NCBI RefSeq assembly: GCF_025024155.1
Contig: NW_026251742.1
Location: forward strand, 124,001 to 188,000
Direction of reading: 5' to 3'
Length of the DNA stretch: 64,000 nucleotides
Source: Gamsiella multidivaricata
Taxonomy: Eukaryota; Mortierellomycota; Mortierellomycetes; Mortierellales; Mortierellaceae
Below, in pieces: positions 24,113-41,219 of the stretch. How positions within the stretch are numbered: the stretch's first letter is position 1; every line of letters starts with the position of its first letter. Made by a program: the position numbers and the translations under genes. The notes beneath the pieces are model-generated. The model made no database searches. It had not been told where the DNA came from and worked only from the letters and a program-made list of their open reading frames with translations.

Positions 24113-26854
24113 TCACACCTTTCCGTAGGTCTTCTCCAGCTCCTTTTCTTCCTCCTGCTCCCGTTGCTCCTGCTCATCATAGTACCGGTCTCGTTCCCTC
24201 TGCCTCAGCCCAGCTTCCAGCGCTGGATTCCGAACATCCATCACACCCGTCCGGCGCATCTTGTCAAACATGTCCAGCAATCTGCCGGCCTCCTCTTCCT
24301 TTTCCTCCTCAGTCATATCTGCCATGGCGGTGCGGATCGCCGATGGATCAGGATAGTAAGCTCCTGTGATCGGGTTAACCGATGTGGATGTGGAAAATCG
24401 GCGGGTTGGTGGCGCACCCGAATCTATGTCAGATGATGCATGTGCCGCAGGAGCTGTTGGTGCTGTTGAAGACAAGGCAGACTTGGGTGGTGTCGTTGCT
24501 TGGTCCTCGTCTATTTCTTCCACATGAGCACCGGTCACAGATGCTGGGACCCCAAGATTCCTATTCAAGAGAAATCCTGCTGCATTACCGTACCCCACAT
24601 GGCGTGTCAAAACGGCAGCTGTCAACCATCAAAGATAGCAAATGCATTAGATACGAATATAGATTTGTCCTGGTGCTTTTGCTCTACATCGGCTTGTTCG
24701 TTCGCTGTCTTATTCATCGCAGAGGGCGAACTTACGGTCTTCATTGCATACAACAAAAAGTAATTGGCTGATAGTTTCCCTGATCTGTGGAAAACGGAGC
24801 GAAGTCATTCGTCGAATGAGCCTTGCCGAGAACGAGTCCCCCTTCTCGAGAGGTTTGGACCGATCCCTGTATCGTTTGCAGTCAGTTGCTTCAAAAGTTA
24901 ACAAGATGGGCAAGTCCATATGGCTATATATCTTCCAGTCCGAAACAACCCTGCGTACACTTACACATCATCCGGCAAGAGTCTGGCTTTCAAGAATGCC
25001 TTGCCTTCGCCTCCTGCCGATGCAATATTGGTCAGAACAATGATCAAGGGAGGCACAATTTCATCTAACTCTGTTCCGTTGCTAAGTCCATCTGTTGAGA
25101 CTTCCTCATCTGTGTTTAACGAATGCTTCAGGGTGTCGTCCAAAATTTGAGTAAGCACATTAAGCAGTTCTGCCTGCTGCGACCGAGTGACAAGCAGGGC
25201 CGACGTTGAGATTGGGAAATTCAAGAGGACATGGATAGCATGGGAGTGAGGTGGCTGTAGAGGGTTAGGGCTGGAAGGCGGAATAGTGATCAGGATTGAC
25301 ACAATCGTGGGCAGCAAGCTAGTATATAATAAAAATAAACCAGTTAGTTAGTTTTTTGTACTCACTGCATATCCATGTCCATTCGCTTCCCATGCAAATA
25401 CGCACCTCTGAAATCTTTTTCCTGTTGCCTCTATCATTTCCTGGTCCGTGAATTTTGCTTCATCACTCCGTTCGATTTTTGGATCCACAATCATCAGGTT
25501 GAATAAATACTTGAGTGCTTCACTTAGCACCATGGACTGCGTGAACATGGTGCCATCGGGCGACCTTGCCAATTGAGTCTTCAGCACCTAGATAAAGCAG
25601 AACAAACATGTAAATACATAGCAAGAGACAAAATTGGAATACAGCAAACACCATCACAAGGCGACACTTACTACACCCACACTATCTACCGCATGGTGAT
25701 CGTCGATGAGACTCTTCACAGTCGAAATCGCGTCAATGGTCATTAGAAATAGGATGCGACTAAAAAGAAACTGAGACTCGTTGGAAAGCTGGGATCTCTA
25801 ATATGAAAAGAGAAAACAGAGTGAATTAGTTGCTGCATTATTTGAATTGAGTTGGTAGTACAGAGCCAAGACTACAGGGCTGCCCTGCCATGTGTCACAC
25901 GAGCGATACTTTAAGTAGCTGGCTGCATTGGCGTGGCCCCTCGAGGCGATCAAAGACAGGTCTTGTGGTCGGTTTGAGCAATAGAGCGTTCGCAAGGCAC
26001 TTCAATGCCTCTCTGGAGCTGGTCCTGTCAATGCTTGCTTCTGTTGTGCTATGAAGGCCCGAGTGGTACATCAAGGTCCGAATCCCCTATAATAAAAAGC
26101 AGGCCAAGTGAACGCGCCAGGGTAAGTATCCGATCATGCAAAGTTGTCGTTTCGCCTCACTGACGCTTGCGTTTGCTTTGATGTTGTCAGACGCTTTGGA
26201 TAGAAATGATGCACAGAGAAAAATTGAGGAGGTCCTCAAAATATCCAACGAAGTAGGGGCTCTTCTTGTCCCGTCTCCTTGCAAGGAGACTCTGATATGT
26301 GTTCAGTGTCCATTAAGAGCAATATCTCTTTGTTAGGAAGCAATTGGGAAAGGCTATTACCTCCTCAGTGAAGATGGCGTCGCAACCCTCAGTAGCCCTG
26401 CCGAGTGTCTTGAGTGCCTGAAGTGCAAAAACTCGTTCTTTTTCCGTGAACAAACGCAACAGAAAGACACATTGGTATTCCGGTCAGATACCTGTGGCAT
26501 TACGAGGGCTGTGTTGGCATTGGTTGGCCAGATAGTGCTGCTGACAGTCGCACTTACCTCGCTCGTTCCAGTTTTTCGCAACTCCGCCTTCTTTGAGGTC
26601 CTGGATGAGCGCCTCAACTACCGGTCGGCGATCTGAGTAATCGACAATGACATTTCCTAGGGCAATGGCAAGGAAGAAGAGGCGAGGAATGAGGTATGAA
26701 CTGGTGTCAGGACTGCATATTCACGTTATTGCCGGTGCTTCGGCGGACGTGTTTCAAGAAAGGAGGGGACTTGTGAGATACCGTTTGCAATGTTCTGTAA
26801 AACGACCGCGACATTTCTTCCTGAAGCACGGTCGACGATGGAGTGGTATGCCAT
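24113..26854 (-). CDS. RIC8: RIC8 (synembryn), G-alpha chaperone and exchange factor
   Basis: RIC8 folds G-alpha subunits and acts as their non-receptor nucleotide exchange factor in the cytosol and at membranes. Nine exons: 26854-26782, 26656-26558, 26437-26361, 26086-25910, 25797-25672, 25587-25406, 25318-24965, 24866-24736, 24618-24113; the sum is 3n, 574 residues, close to the family length of about 530-570. Armadillo-like helical blocks are visible in order: ERVFALQALKTLGRATEGCD, REALKCLANALLLKPTTRP, SHAIHVLLNFPIS, ARLLPDDVDRSKPLEKGDSF, ARLIRRMTS, ETISQLLFVVCNED and RHVGYGNAAGFLL, the last two diagnostic for RIC8. The C-terminus (MTEEEKEEEAGRLLDMFDKM) is the acidic tail typical of the family. 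The exon 1 start and the acceptor before exon 3 (GGAAAAAG) are the weakest points. Confidence 0.92.
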
Positions 26855-27138
26855 GTAGTGAATAGTATAGGTGGGAATCGTCAGTTGAACAGTTTGAGTC
26901 GAGATGTGATTGCAAAAGATCGCAAAAGTAGAGAAGGCGCAAGGACTGTTTCCTCAATGAAACCAGGACAAATAAGAAACGTGGCAAGGCGCGTGCCAGG
27001 GGCGAAGTCAACATGACCCACTTGTCGTTGTCTAACAATAATTACGAGGTTGTTTATTGAATGTACTACCGCACCCATGTTAGAAAGCGAAGGGAAAGAG
27101 ACCATCATCGCCTCCTGTGCATAGCGAGATGGGACTGT

Positions 27139-28790
27139 TCATGTATCATACACCCCGTTTGTCTGCATACGAAGCGCTGCAATGCGCTGTTCCTCCATAC
27201 GGAGTTGTGCCATCCTATGCTGCTGTACTTTGAGGATATGCTGCGCCGCTTGCAGTTGCTCTTGATACAGTGTGCCCACATTGTAGATTCTGGAGTGCAA
27301 TATAATCGATCAGTATGGCGTTTAAATCCAACGACAAATACGGATTGCGAGAAACGTCCATTTTTTTTTTTTTTTTTTTTTAGGCACGTACTTTCCCTCC
27401 ATCACTTTCGTGAGCATCTTCATTGGTTCCGCAATGGCACTGGGTGCATGAGTCGTGGCTGGCAAAGGCGTGCTGTGGAAGGCCGGCGTCTTGCGCATTG
27501 TGACCCTGAGAATTTGATCTAGAAATTTCGGCACGGACAGCAAAAAATGGTGTTAATAAGAACAGCTACGCCCAATGTGTCGCCTAGACCATCTGATGAT
27601 TGTCGCCCGTATGGAAAAGTATTCCACTCACCATTATCAGCCTTTTTACCGTTCAATGTCTCGACGGCTGCCTGTCCAGCTGCCTTTCGGGCATATGTCA
27701 CTTGCGAGAAACCGTTGGTACAGATACACGACCTGATTTCGCCAAACCTCGAGCACACAACCTATATATCAAAAAGAGAATGTTTCTCAGTCAATTAGCC
27801 TTGGTTATCTCCCTGCAATGTGTTCAAATATGCGTAACTGCTTACTTGAACATCCTCTGCTGTCGTTCCTGGGTCCAAATTTTCAATTTCAATTGTGACA
27901 GGCCCGTTATCGCTATTCGTGCCCAAGTCAGCGACTGCAGGCGCCGCACCCTTGATTGAAATTGGTTGATCGTCAATATCCATCGACACTAATGGATGTT
28001 GCTTCACACGCTGAACTCTCGGCGATTCACTGGGCTCCATTTTAATGTTTTGTTCGGCGGGTCGAGAGCGTGATCTTCTTTCCCCTCGCGTACTACTGTT
28101 GTTGTTCTTGATATTGTTGCCGTTACTGTTGCTGTTGCGCCTGTTATCGCCGGTATCATTCATACTTCTTTCCGGGCGATTGTTGCTGATAAAGTTGCTA
28201 TTCTTCCTGCTCTCTGGTTCACTTCTGCCTGAGCGGGATCTGCTCCTTTCACGATGGCTGTTTATTGGTCGACCAGAATTGGGTCGATAGTAGTCCCCGC
28301 CACGGTAACCTTGGCGTTCCCTTGAAGTGCTATCATTGCTGGTTGTTGATGCATGAGTATTCCGTGGTATCGTAGTAAGGTTAGATGTCCTTGCGGTCCC
28401 AGCTGCCTTTCTCGCCTCAATCGCTTTGTTGTTGATGACAACAAGTTTGAGGGGACCTGCTGAGGGGATGTATCGAGAGGTAAAGATTTCCTTGACTGGT
28501 GCTGCGAGGGCCTTATACGTCTCGGTGAACAATGGCTCTTCCTTCCTGACTCTCTGCTAAAGAATAAAGACAGCTAATATCAGAATGCTGCTGTCATATG
28601 CTACATATGAAGGTCTCAAAGCGAGTGGCAATCTGCGGGTACATACGGCGTGCGTTGGACCTGACTTTGCGATTCGTCCCGTCCTAGTCGTCCTTAGCGT
28701 TGTCTTCGACTTTACAGCGACTTTGCTTTGTCTCTGCGCCAATTTGCTGGCTCTGTTGATGTCCTCTAGGCTCTGGCTGATGAGATCCAT
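27139..28790 (-). CDS. RRM protein resembling ALY/THO4-type mRNA export adaptors
   Basis: Five exons: 28790-28647, 28556-27846, 27761-27632, 27518-27392, 27289-27139; the sum is 3n, 420 residues. The start MDLISQSLEDINRA resembles the UAP56-binding motif of ALY/UIF-type adaptors (MDxSLDDII). The middle (about 90-210) is Arg/Ser/Asn-rich with RGGDYYR and SRSRSGRSEPE, fitting a nuclear RNA-binding protein. An RRM follows, with RNP2-like VTIEIENLDPGTTAEDVQ, continuing after the splice with RFGEIRSCICTNGFSQVTYA and AAVETLNGKKADN. The C-terminus is a Gln-rich helix (QEQLQAAQHILKVQQHRMAQ). The intron before exon 5 holds a T-run read as poly-A in the sense strand. RNA binding is well supported; the export role is inference from the N-terminal motif. 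Confidence 0.8.
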
Positions 28791-29211
28791 GCTCTATAAT
28801 GGAATGTTGAATTATAGAAAGAAAAATAGAGATGATGCGAAGATCCAGGGAGGGGAAAAGTCCTTTTTTAATTGGACCCCTGTGCACTTCCCGCCCAAAT
28901 ACATTCTCAATCATGTGATAGATCATATAGCCCTACAGGATCCTGGTAGAGGTTCCCGCAGGTCATTATTGAAGCACAGGCCTGGATGTGCGAGTGATAC
29001 GGCAAGTGTCTTAGTCTGGATACAGAACTTGTGAACCAAACTACAATGCGCCTGTATCCGTTCCCTTTTTCAAAAAAACCGCTCTTGGGCTGGTGTGCCT
29101 TTACGCCACCAATTTTAACAGTCTTAGTCTTTGATGTCGTGCTCTCTTGCTCGATTTCACTGACTTCAAATAACAACGCAAATCGCGAATCTTTCATCTT
29201 TTACACCCGCA
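28791..29211. promoter_or_regulatory. Shared divergent promoter region
   Basis: 421 bp between the start codons of the RRM protein (leftward) and the PWWP/Tudor-like protein (rightward). No clear TATA box. It contains one copy (29098-29119) of a 22-bp sequence that recurs at 34063-34084. Confidence 0.5.
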
Positions 29212-31142
29212 ATGCAGACTAGACGGCGAAAGGAGCGCGAAAATGCTAAGGCACAGGCAGGACCTCGGACGGAAACTTTGGAATGCGTAAAATTGAGTGA
29301 AGCCGATTCGAGTACTATTCAGGACTTGAGTGTATCAGCACCAGCTTCCGAACTCCAACAAACACAGGATATATCTCCAAACACCATGTTTCCTGGCAAA
29401 CGGAAAAAAAGACCGATGGAACCCTCAACGCCCAAAAAAATCGAGATTCCGCGCGCGGCCACGCTGCCCCCCATTGTTTGGGTGCACGATGATCAGTATC
29501 AGTGGTGGCCTGGCAAAGTATGCTCGTACTACCAATAGAAGGGTATTGCTTCATCTATGGATGAATCTTACACTCATCATCGTCCGCTCTATGTTTTTAA
29601 TTGGTAGATAACTCATTATCCGCCACAGGGTAACCGCGCGACAGTTGCAAGGTTTGGCAACATAACACCAAAGTGAGTGTCCCTCAATCATATTTGCCAG
29701 CATACAAATTTGGAGCAAGCGAGTTATAAAACTGCAATCTAACTCAATAAACATCCCTTAGAAGCATCACCGTTGAGTGCTCAACATCAAATATTTTGCC
29801 ATTTCGCCGTCGATCTAAGGAGCCACGGGAGTTGGAAGGAAGAAACGTGAGTCTTGCGGCAGCCTTTGAGGCTGCGATCAAGGAGGCTAGTCAAGCTCAA
29901 TTGAAGGATGACGATGGTCTCCCGAGCTTGGATGACATTATCGATCAACTTCCGACCACGCACGCATCATCCGCAACTCATCTCAATGCCTCGAGAAAGA
30001 AAACCACGGATGCGCAGCGAAAACTGTAAGATATCTGCGACGATGTACCATGGACAAAGTTAGTCTGCAATGCTAATTATATTCTTTGCTTGCACTCCTA
30101 CTTAGTATCAAAACAGATGCGACATATTTGCCAGACAGCAGGTAACTAGACGAATATTAACTCGAAAACATGGATTCTTACGAATTCGCTCTGAATGCTG
30201 ACCTTTCCTCGTGGTTATTACTCTATCTCAGTTTGACAATACCAGGAGAACTAGTCCTAGCACAATCCGATCGATTTTATTATCCGGGGCGCATTGTGAG
30301 CTTTAACAGCAAATCGAATAAATATAAGGCGAGTGACATGACCCATCCTATGTTGGAAGCATCAGTAAAGAGATTCTCAACTTACTATCTATGTTTTCAA
30401 TACTGCAGGTCGATTATGCATCAGGGCATTCTCTGTCGATTGAGCGGAAAAAATTCTATACGACATACGAAAAGGGCTTCACGACGTGCCCAGTAAGTTT
30501 ACATTGCCACATACAGCGGGTGATCTCTTGACAACATGAGGTGCTTATCTATATATGCCTTTCCACGCCTTACGATACTTTTAGTTGGGTGAGCTGGCTC
30601 GTCCTGCCATTATGGACAATTATGAGGATAAGGAGCTGGAATTGCGTGTCCGAGGGATATACCCTGCCCTTTACGCCATTATTTCAGGCACGCATGATGA
30701 AGCTGGTCGGCTGGAGGCGTTTGTCAAAGGCGGTAAGGCGAGAAGATCGCTTGCGCAGCGGGTCGGTCCTGGCAGCTTCAGCAGGGAAAAATATCAATTG
30801 ATTAACAACCTGCTCCATTCAGAATTTCTGGCAGACTTGGCGACAACCAAACGAACGCAACCAGGTGGTCAGAACTGGCCAGTTTTAGAGGGATATGGAC
30901 CACCCATGAAGCGGAGTGGCGATGTGTCAAAGGGTTTTTCCGACCAAATGCGTCTCCACTTTGTCAGCGATGTTCTCCTTCCGGAAACCATAACGCGCCT
31001 CACCATGCAGCAGGAGAATATAAACTACAAGGAGGCTGATCAGAGGGTTATCGACTGCAAAAGGGATGAGAGCACAGATACGTGGTGGGTGGACGACGTT
31101 TTGGCTGCGCGCGAGTCATTCCTGGACGGACACGCCCAATGA
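29212..31142 (+). CDS. PWWP/Tudor-like putative chromatin reader
   Basis: Seven exons: 29212-29517, 29608-29672, 29762-30025, 30106-30141, 30232-30328, 30409-30492, 30585-31142; the sum is 3n, 469 residues. Residues 1-80 are basic and polar. A PWWP-type module follows: PIVWVHDDQYQWWPGKITHY then GNRATVARFGNITPKSITVE, where a tryptophan pair and short strands match the family's (P/W)WP core. A second Tudor-like barrel is made by exons 5 and 6: ELVLAQSDRFYYPGRIVSF and KYKVDYASGHSLSIERKKFY. The C-terminal third is helical (LRVRGIYPALYAIISGTHDE) and I do not recognise it. Reading methylated histones is the usual role of both folds, so nuclear chromatin function is inferred. Intron 5 has a GC donor. 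The stop is only 155 bp before ATG17. Confidence 0.8.
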
Positions 31143-31297
31143 TCCGTGCGCGAGGTCGACGAAGCCACACAAGATGTCCTTTGTGGTCCTTGTCCTCCAT
31201 CCCACATACTTACTCCGCCCTCCTCACCCATCGCTTTCGCCTTTTGCACATTTGCACCGCTCATCCACATCCGAGACTTAAAATCAGCGCTGGCTTA

Positions 31298-33394
31298 ATG
31301 GACGCTTCAGCAAGGTCATTTCTGCTGGAGCTGATGGCAAAGTCCAAAAAAGGATTGTCATTGGCAGAGCAACTGTGCAGCCAGGCACGCGAGGAACTGG
31401 ACGCTTGCCAGAGTCATTCAGACGAAATTGAAAAGATCTGCTCGAAGCTATGCTTCGTCTCTCGCCAAATAAAGATCCAGATTACGGTATTGCTCTGGCG
31501 ACTAGGTGTGTTTTACTCACTGGAGGTAACATTGCAGAAGATTACTTTACGCTAATAGCTGCTGGTTTTGTAAACCACGCTAGACTGTCGAATCGCTGCT
31601 ACGGGTGGGACGCGCACGGCTCGGAGAACTATCAACTGCCTCAAAAGTATGACATAGTACAGCTTGCTGGTCAATCACTTTATGTTCAGTGGAGGAGACG
31701 ATGCATTACACTTTTGCTAACGCACGATGTCAATACTGCGGCCTTGCAAAGGATCTTCAAAGAGACCTTAAGAGCGTATCTATTCGCATGGACCATGCGC
31801 TCCGTGCACTGCGGAACAAAGAGGTCGATTCCGAGATACAGAAGGCCCGTCAAGTAGACACCAATTCAACAGATAATAATCCAAAGTCAACAGCTCTTTT
31901 TGATTTCTTGGACGAGGGCAACTTACAGCGTCTGCAGCAAGAGTCGACTGAGAGGCTACAGCGAATCCAATCAACTACCGATCGATTGCAGGAACTAGTT
32001 GCATACTTTAGCAGCCAGCGGACAGAATTCAGAGGATACCTTAACAACGCCATCACGTTGGATGAATCTGCATTGTCGTTTGCAAGAGAAAAAATGCTAT
32101 TACAGGAGCAGCACACCACTACCATGGCGGAATCCCTTGTCTCCTTGGCAAACCACTATGATCAAGTCGCTCAAGTACTAACGTAAAAGGAGTTATATGT
32201 GAATCACAAATGTTGTGCGGTACTGGTTTCAATATGTGTGCAAGTCACTAACCTCCGCCTGATGACTCTTTGTGCCCTTGTAGTGCCGATATCCAGCCCA
32301 TGCAGGAGGAATTAGATGGTATGTCCACGCTCCTGCTTTCAGTCCAATCTATTCAATGGAGGCTCAGCTTGGTACTCAAGTGAATCTTTGCTTTTGACAC
32401 GCATAGTTCTGGATAGCGATACGGCGGAAGTACTAGTGATCATTGAAGAACTGGAAGAATCGCTTGCGCTAGTGCAGGCTACGAGGTAGTTGCCATGAAA
32501 TTTCATCTGCTAATACACCTTTAAGGGCCACAGAATTACCACATTTAATAGCTAACACCTCATTCTGCTCGCCAAAGTGAGGAGATAGGTGTCCGTGAGC
32601 ACCTTTATACAATGGCGTACCAGGAGGCAGCTGTATTCTTCAAGAAGATCGAAGCTCTGGAACCAGAACTTGTGCAGATGGTTGAGGCCTTTCGATCTGC
32701 AGAAGGTCTAGAGGAAGATTTCGATGCAACAGAAAAGCTGATCAGCGAGATTAACGGTCTTGCTATATGGTACGCGTTCGATGCTGGCAGCATAGAGAGT
32801 AATTAATGCGTAGAGCTCTAAAGACACGCCTTGACAATAACGCTGATGCCTCGGCCACATAGGTATGAGGAGTTCCACAACTCCTACGGCGCGCTGACTG
32901 TCGAGATCGTGCGACGACACCAAGCCCACGAGGCACAGCAACGCCTTGTCAATGATTTCGTCAGCCGTATGAAAGCAAGCTATGCAGGCAAGTCTCTTTT
33001 GGCAACCTTACGAGCTAGCGCCCCAAATTCATTTGAGGACAGGTACCATCAGGCGCTCACAATGACTTTTTGCAAACAATAGATGAGATGAACCGACGAG
33101 CTGTCTTTTCAGAGATGCATGGCAAGTTTCTCCCAGTAGATCTTTGTCCATCTTTTGATGTAAGTGTCTTGTTGGGCACCATGTACGAACCATGCGCGTA
33201 CCTGAAGTACGAAAATCATAACATAAACATGTCAATTGCTTTTTCAAACAACTTAGGATCCACCTGTGCAATATGAAGTCGTCTCGCATGGACATTGGCT
33301 CCTGCCCATGCCTACACGCGCTACTCTTCAACTCGTAGACGATCACCTGCACAACTCGGAGGGACTCAACTTTAGACCTGCAAGCCGTATTTAA
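31298..33394 (+). CDS. ATG17: ATG17-family autophagy scaffold
   Basis: ATG17 dimers bridge ATG13/ATG1 kinase complexes at the phagophore assembly site. The start MDASARSFLLELMAKSKKGL plus EELDACQSH matches the family's helical N-terminus. Later exons are 32182 (end of exon 2), 32284-32318, 32407-32485, 32578-32769, 32863-32987, 33083-33159 and 33257-33394, with consistent phases. Long coiled coil is present throughout (LQQESTERLQRIQSTTDRLQ; VLVIIEELEESLALVQ; FFKKIEALEPELVQMVEAFR), then RYEEF-type YEEFHNSYGALTVEIVRR and the family's end block FSEMHGKFLPVDLCPSFDDP. The first join is uncertain: donor GTATTG at 31484 to an acceptor before GATCTTCAA near 31751, or donor GTGTGT near 31510 to TTCAG near 31687; both keep frame. 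The intron at 32988-33082 uses a GC donor. Confidence 0.82.
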
Positions 33395-33402
33395 GCGCGA
33401 AA
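33395..33402 (-). promoter_or_regulatory. E2F-like site upstream of SMC3
   Basis: GCGCGAAA on the plus strand (TTTCGCGC on the minus) starts right after the ATG17 stop and 150 bp before the SMC3 start. It matches the E2F/DP consensus TTTSSCGC; binding is inferred only. Confidence 0.35.
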
Positions 33403-33473
33403 CGTTTTTTTGGAAGTGCCTTTGGTTCTAGATAGCAGTCCATTAAAGCGCGTTTGTTATTTTTTTGGCCAGA

Positions 33474-33479
33474 ACGCGT
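33474..33479. promoter_or_regulatory. ACGCGT (MCB-like) element upstream of SMC3
   Basis: Perfect MCB hexamer 73 bp before the SMC3 start codon, in a 157-bp intergenic space. SMC3 is a G1/S gene in many fungi, so MBF-type control is plausible. Confidence 0.4.
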
Positions 33480-33551
33480 CTGAAAAATAAATTAAAAATG
33501 AACCAAACGAACAATGCTTATCTTCACTCTTCTCATCGAGTCTTGCCTACC

Positions 33552-38578
<5,027 letters not shown>

Positions 38579-41123
38579 ACGGCTCTTTTAGACTAGAGTA
38601 ATAAAACGTCGTGGCAACGTATCAATAAACTGAAAGACTGCTCTCTAGCGCACGAGGTCCACACAGAGGAAGAAAAGAGAACGCTGACCATCTTATTATA
38701 CCAAGTTACTTGGCACGCGTTTGTATACTACAAACATCCGCCCTTGGATTAAGAATGCAACCCGACGCGTCCACATATTTTTTAAACTCGCCCCACTGGC
38801 TGCCGTCTTCTTTTTTCCTCCCTCTCCTCCGCCCCTCCAAAAACAGGCATCCACTTTTGCACCCATACCAAACTGCCATTCATTGGTCGATGCTATGAGA
38901 AAGCAGCATCTCTCAGGTATGATACACCGCCCATGGCGCTGATCACTTTTTTTTGTCTGTGCCTTATGTCTGATGCCTAATGCCCGGTGCCTGTGATTTT
39001 CTGTATATCTGCGACGTTATTTTTCTTGTCGACACTTCTTTTATAGCGAAGACCAAATTGCTCCTTCAGCCTACCACATCCGCCGGTCAATTAAGACAGC
39101 CGCAAGTTCATTGAGTACAAGGCCCGGAACACGTCTAGGGAAGCGATGCAGATGTCTACAAGTTATGTTTGATGCGCACTGTTTTTGCTGCTGCTATACT
39201 AAGTATCAACTTGGTCTTTCTTCCACTCCTCCACTCTTGCTCTCAATCAGTTTTTTTTTTCCCTGACTCCTCTGCAACGCGGACTGTGCTGGGATACAGC
39301 ACTGGTACCAGAATCCAGAATCCAGAATCCATATTTCAGCCTCGAGCCCATTCCTTCCTCCCTCCATCACATCCGCATCCTGCTTCAGCTCCACCTCTCC
39401 ACTCTTGCAGCTCTTTCCTTCTCCGCCACCCCATTCAACCCTTCCATCACCTTTCGCGTCCTCGATTATTGCCCTAACCCACCAGAAAATACCTTAAAAC
39501 TCAAGAGCCCTTGTGCAGTTAGTTGTCCTCCGAATGGATTGTCTCGCCATACAGTGGCCCCACGGCCGAGGATCATTACAAATGGCAATGGAATAACGCG
39601 TTATGTATTGCAGTGCGCTCAGAAAGGTAGACGGCAACGGTTTGCAGGCACCGATTCCAAAAAAGGAAATCTTCGAAACATTCGACTGCGCCCAGAATAC
39701 GGCGAACCTTATGTATGCTGAGCGCCCATTCAAGTAGCCGAGATAATGTGGCAAGTCTATTCTTCTGTTTCTATAGATTGATTGACTTGAAAATTGCACT
39801 TGTACCCACGGACGTCCAAACCTGGCTTCGAAGAATGTCACGATCAGGCATTTAAGTATGATGTGTGTCCTCGTGTGGCTCCCAAGAATGGCCGCTCTCT
39901 GGAATCTAGACCACAAGGTCCGTGTCAAAGAAAGCTAGAGTACAAAGGATCGCCATTTATCCGCGACCACTAATGTTCAACGATAGAGGTTTCTCCTCAC
40001 CATAGTACCACGTTATTCCATGGCATCTCAACCCTACATCATGGGAACATTGCTCTTCTTTTGGTCGATCATTGGCTGCCTGAACCTCTGGCAGAGGCAG
40101 TCTGTTGCGCTATTTAACCAATCCGATCGAGCGCAGAATACTTCTCAGACGTACAGGATATGAGAGAATTTACATGCACAGCGAGAATAGCTTGCATGTC
40201 GTGTGGCTAGGATTTAGCTTTCGCTACTTTTTTTCGCAATGCTACTGCAGTATCTAATGGCGTGTTCATAGCACTGTTTTAATGCGTACATGACACACTA
40301 CATAATTTTATACCGGAGCGGTCTTTGGAGGTCTCTTTTAGAAAGATTATCTACTGATGGTTCTACGAAGACACTTTTTGTCTGCCCCAGCCTGCCTGAT
40401 CTCCCGCTACCTTATCCAAGGCCGATAAGCATTTTAAACGGCCATCGTTCCCAGCTGCATTAAGAGGAGTGGTGTGACAGGACCATGACAAGTGGCGCCG
40501 GCGGTTGTAAAAACGCGCTACCTGGCTCTTTGATTCTTTTTTTTTCTTTCTTTCTTCACCACCGAGCATTGCGTCAAAAAAACGGCACCGACCTCCCCCC
40601 TCCTCTTTGTGTGCCTTGCCGCACGATACTCTATTTTCCTTTTCAGACTTCTTCAACCATCAGATCAGCCACTTGTGTGGGCAGCAGGTTCATTTAACTA
40701 GTATTGATCAACAGGCGCACCCGAGAATTAAAGGCGATCGACAACAGTGCCAAACATTTATCTCGGCAAAGAACAAGAAAGGCCAGGTAAATGCCTATTT
40801 GCAAGGAAGGGCGAGAATTCTTGTTCCTGAAAGATCTTCTTTGTATATCTTTGAGCACTTTCATCGCGAGCCCACTGTCCCTCCACATTCCGTTCTTTGT
40901 TGTCGTGCATGGACAGTAAATTCTCTTTTTGGTGCAAGGTCCGCCTCGGCTTTGTCAGCTATGGTTTGTTTGTCTGTTTATTTGTTTATTTTTTCATTGT
41001 CGCGCTATGCTTCCATCGATGGTGAGGTAGATCAAAGCGAAGAGGTACTTAAGCATACGACCAACGCTAGAAAATGGGGCCTTTACGACGAGCAAACAAA
41101 AAATACATATAAATAAGGAAGCG

Positions 41124-41155
<32 letters not shown>

Positions 41156-41219
41156 CCCGTTGCAAGAAAACGATTATTTCTGACAGCTGTTGACTCCTTT
41201 CTACTTTCCCCACAAAAAC
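38579..41219. other. Intergenic, no supported gene
   Basis: 2.6 kb between SMC3 and the C2H2 gene. It is AT- and pyrimidine-rich, with direct CAGAATC repeats near 39309-39327 and a poly-A run of about 30 bp at 41124-41153. A 169-codon plus-strand frame (40607-41116) shows no recognisable features. The right end is the long promoter and leader of the C2H2 gene. Confidence 0.5.
41124..41153 (+). repeat. Poly-A tract of about 30 bp
   Basis: Homopolymer about 67 bp upstream of the C2H2 protein start codon; could be a nucleosome-depleting dA:dT tract. Confidence 0.85.

Noticed and set aside
26074..26087. B-box-like GGTCCGAATCC
   Set aside because: It lies at an exon edge of RIC8, with no A box upstream and no acceptor stem.
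40607..41116. 169-codon plus-strand frame before the C2H2 gene
   Set aside because: No motif or leader; AT- and Cys/His-scattered composition looks random, and it lies in the long promoter of the C2H2 gene.
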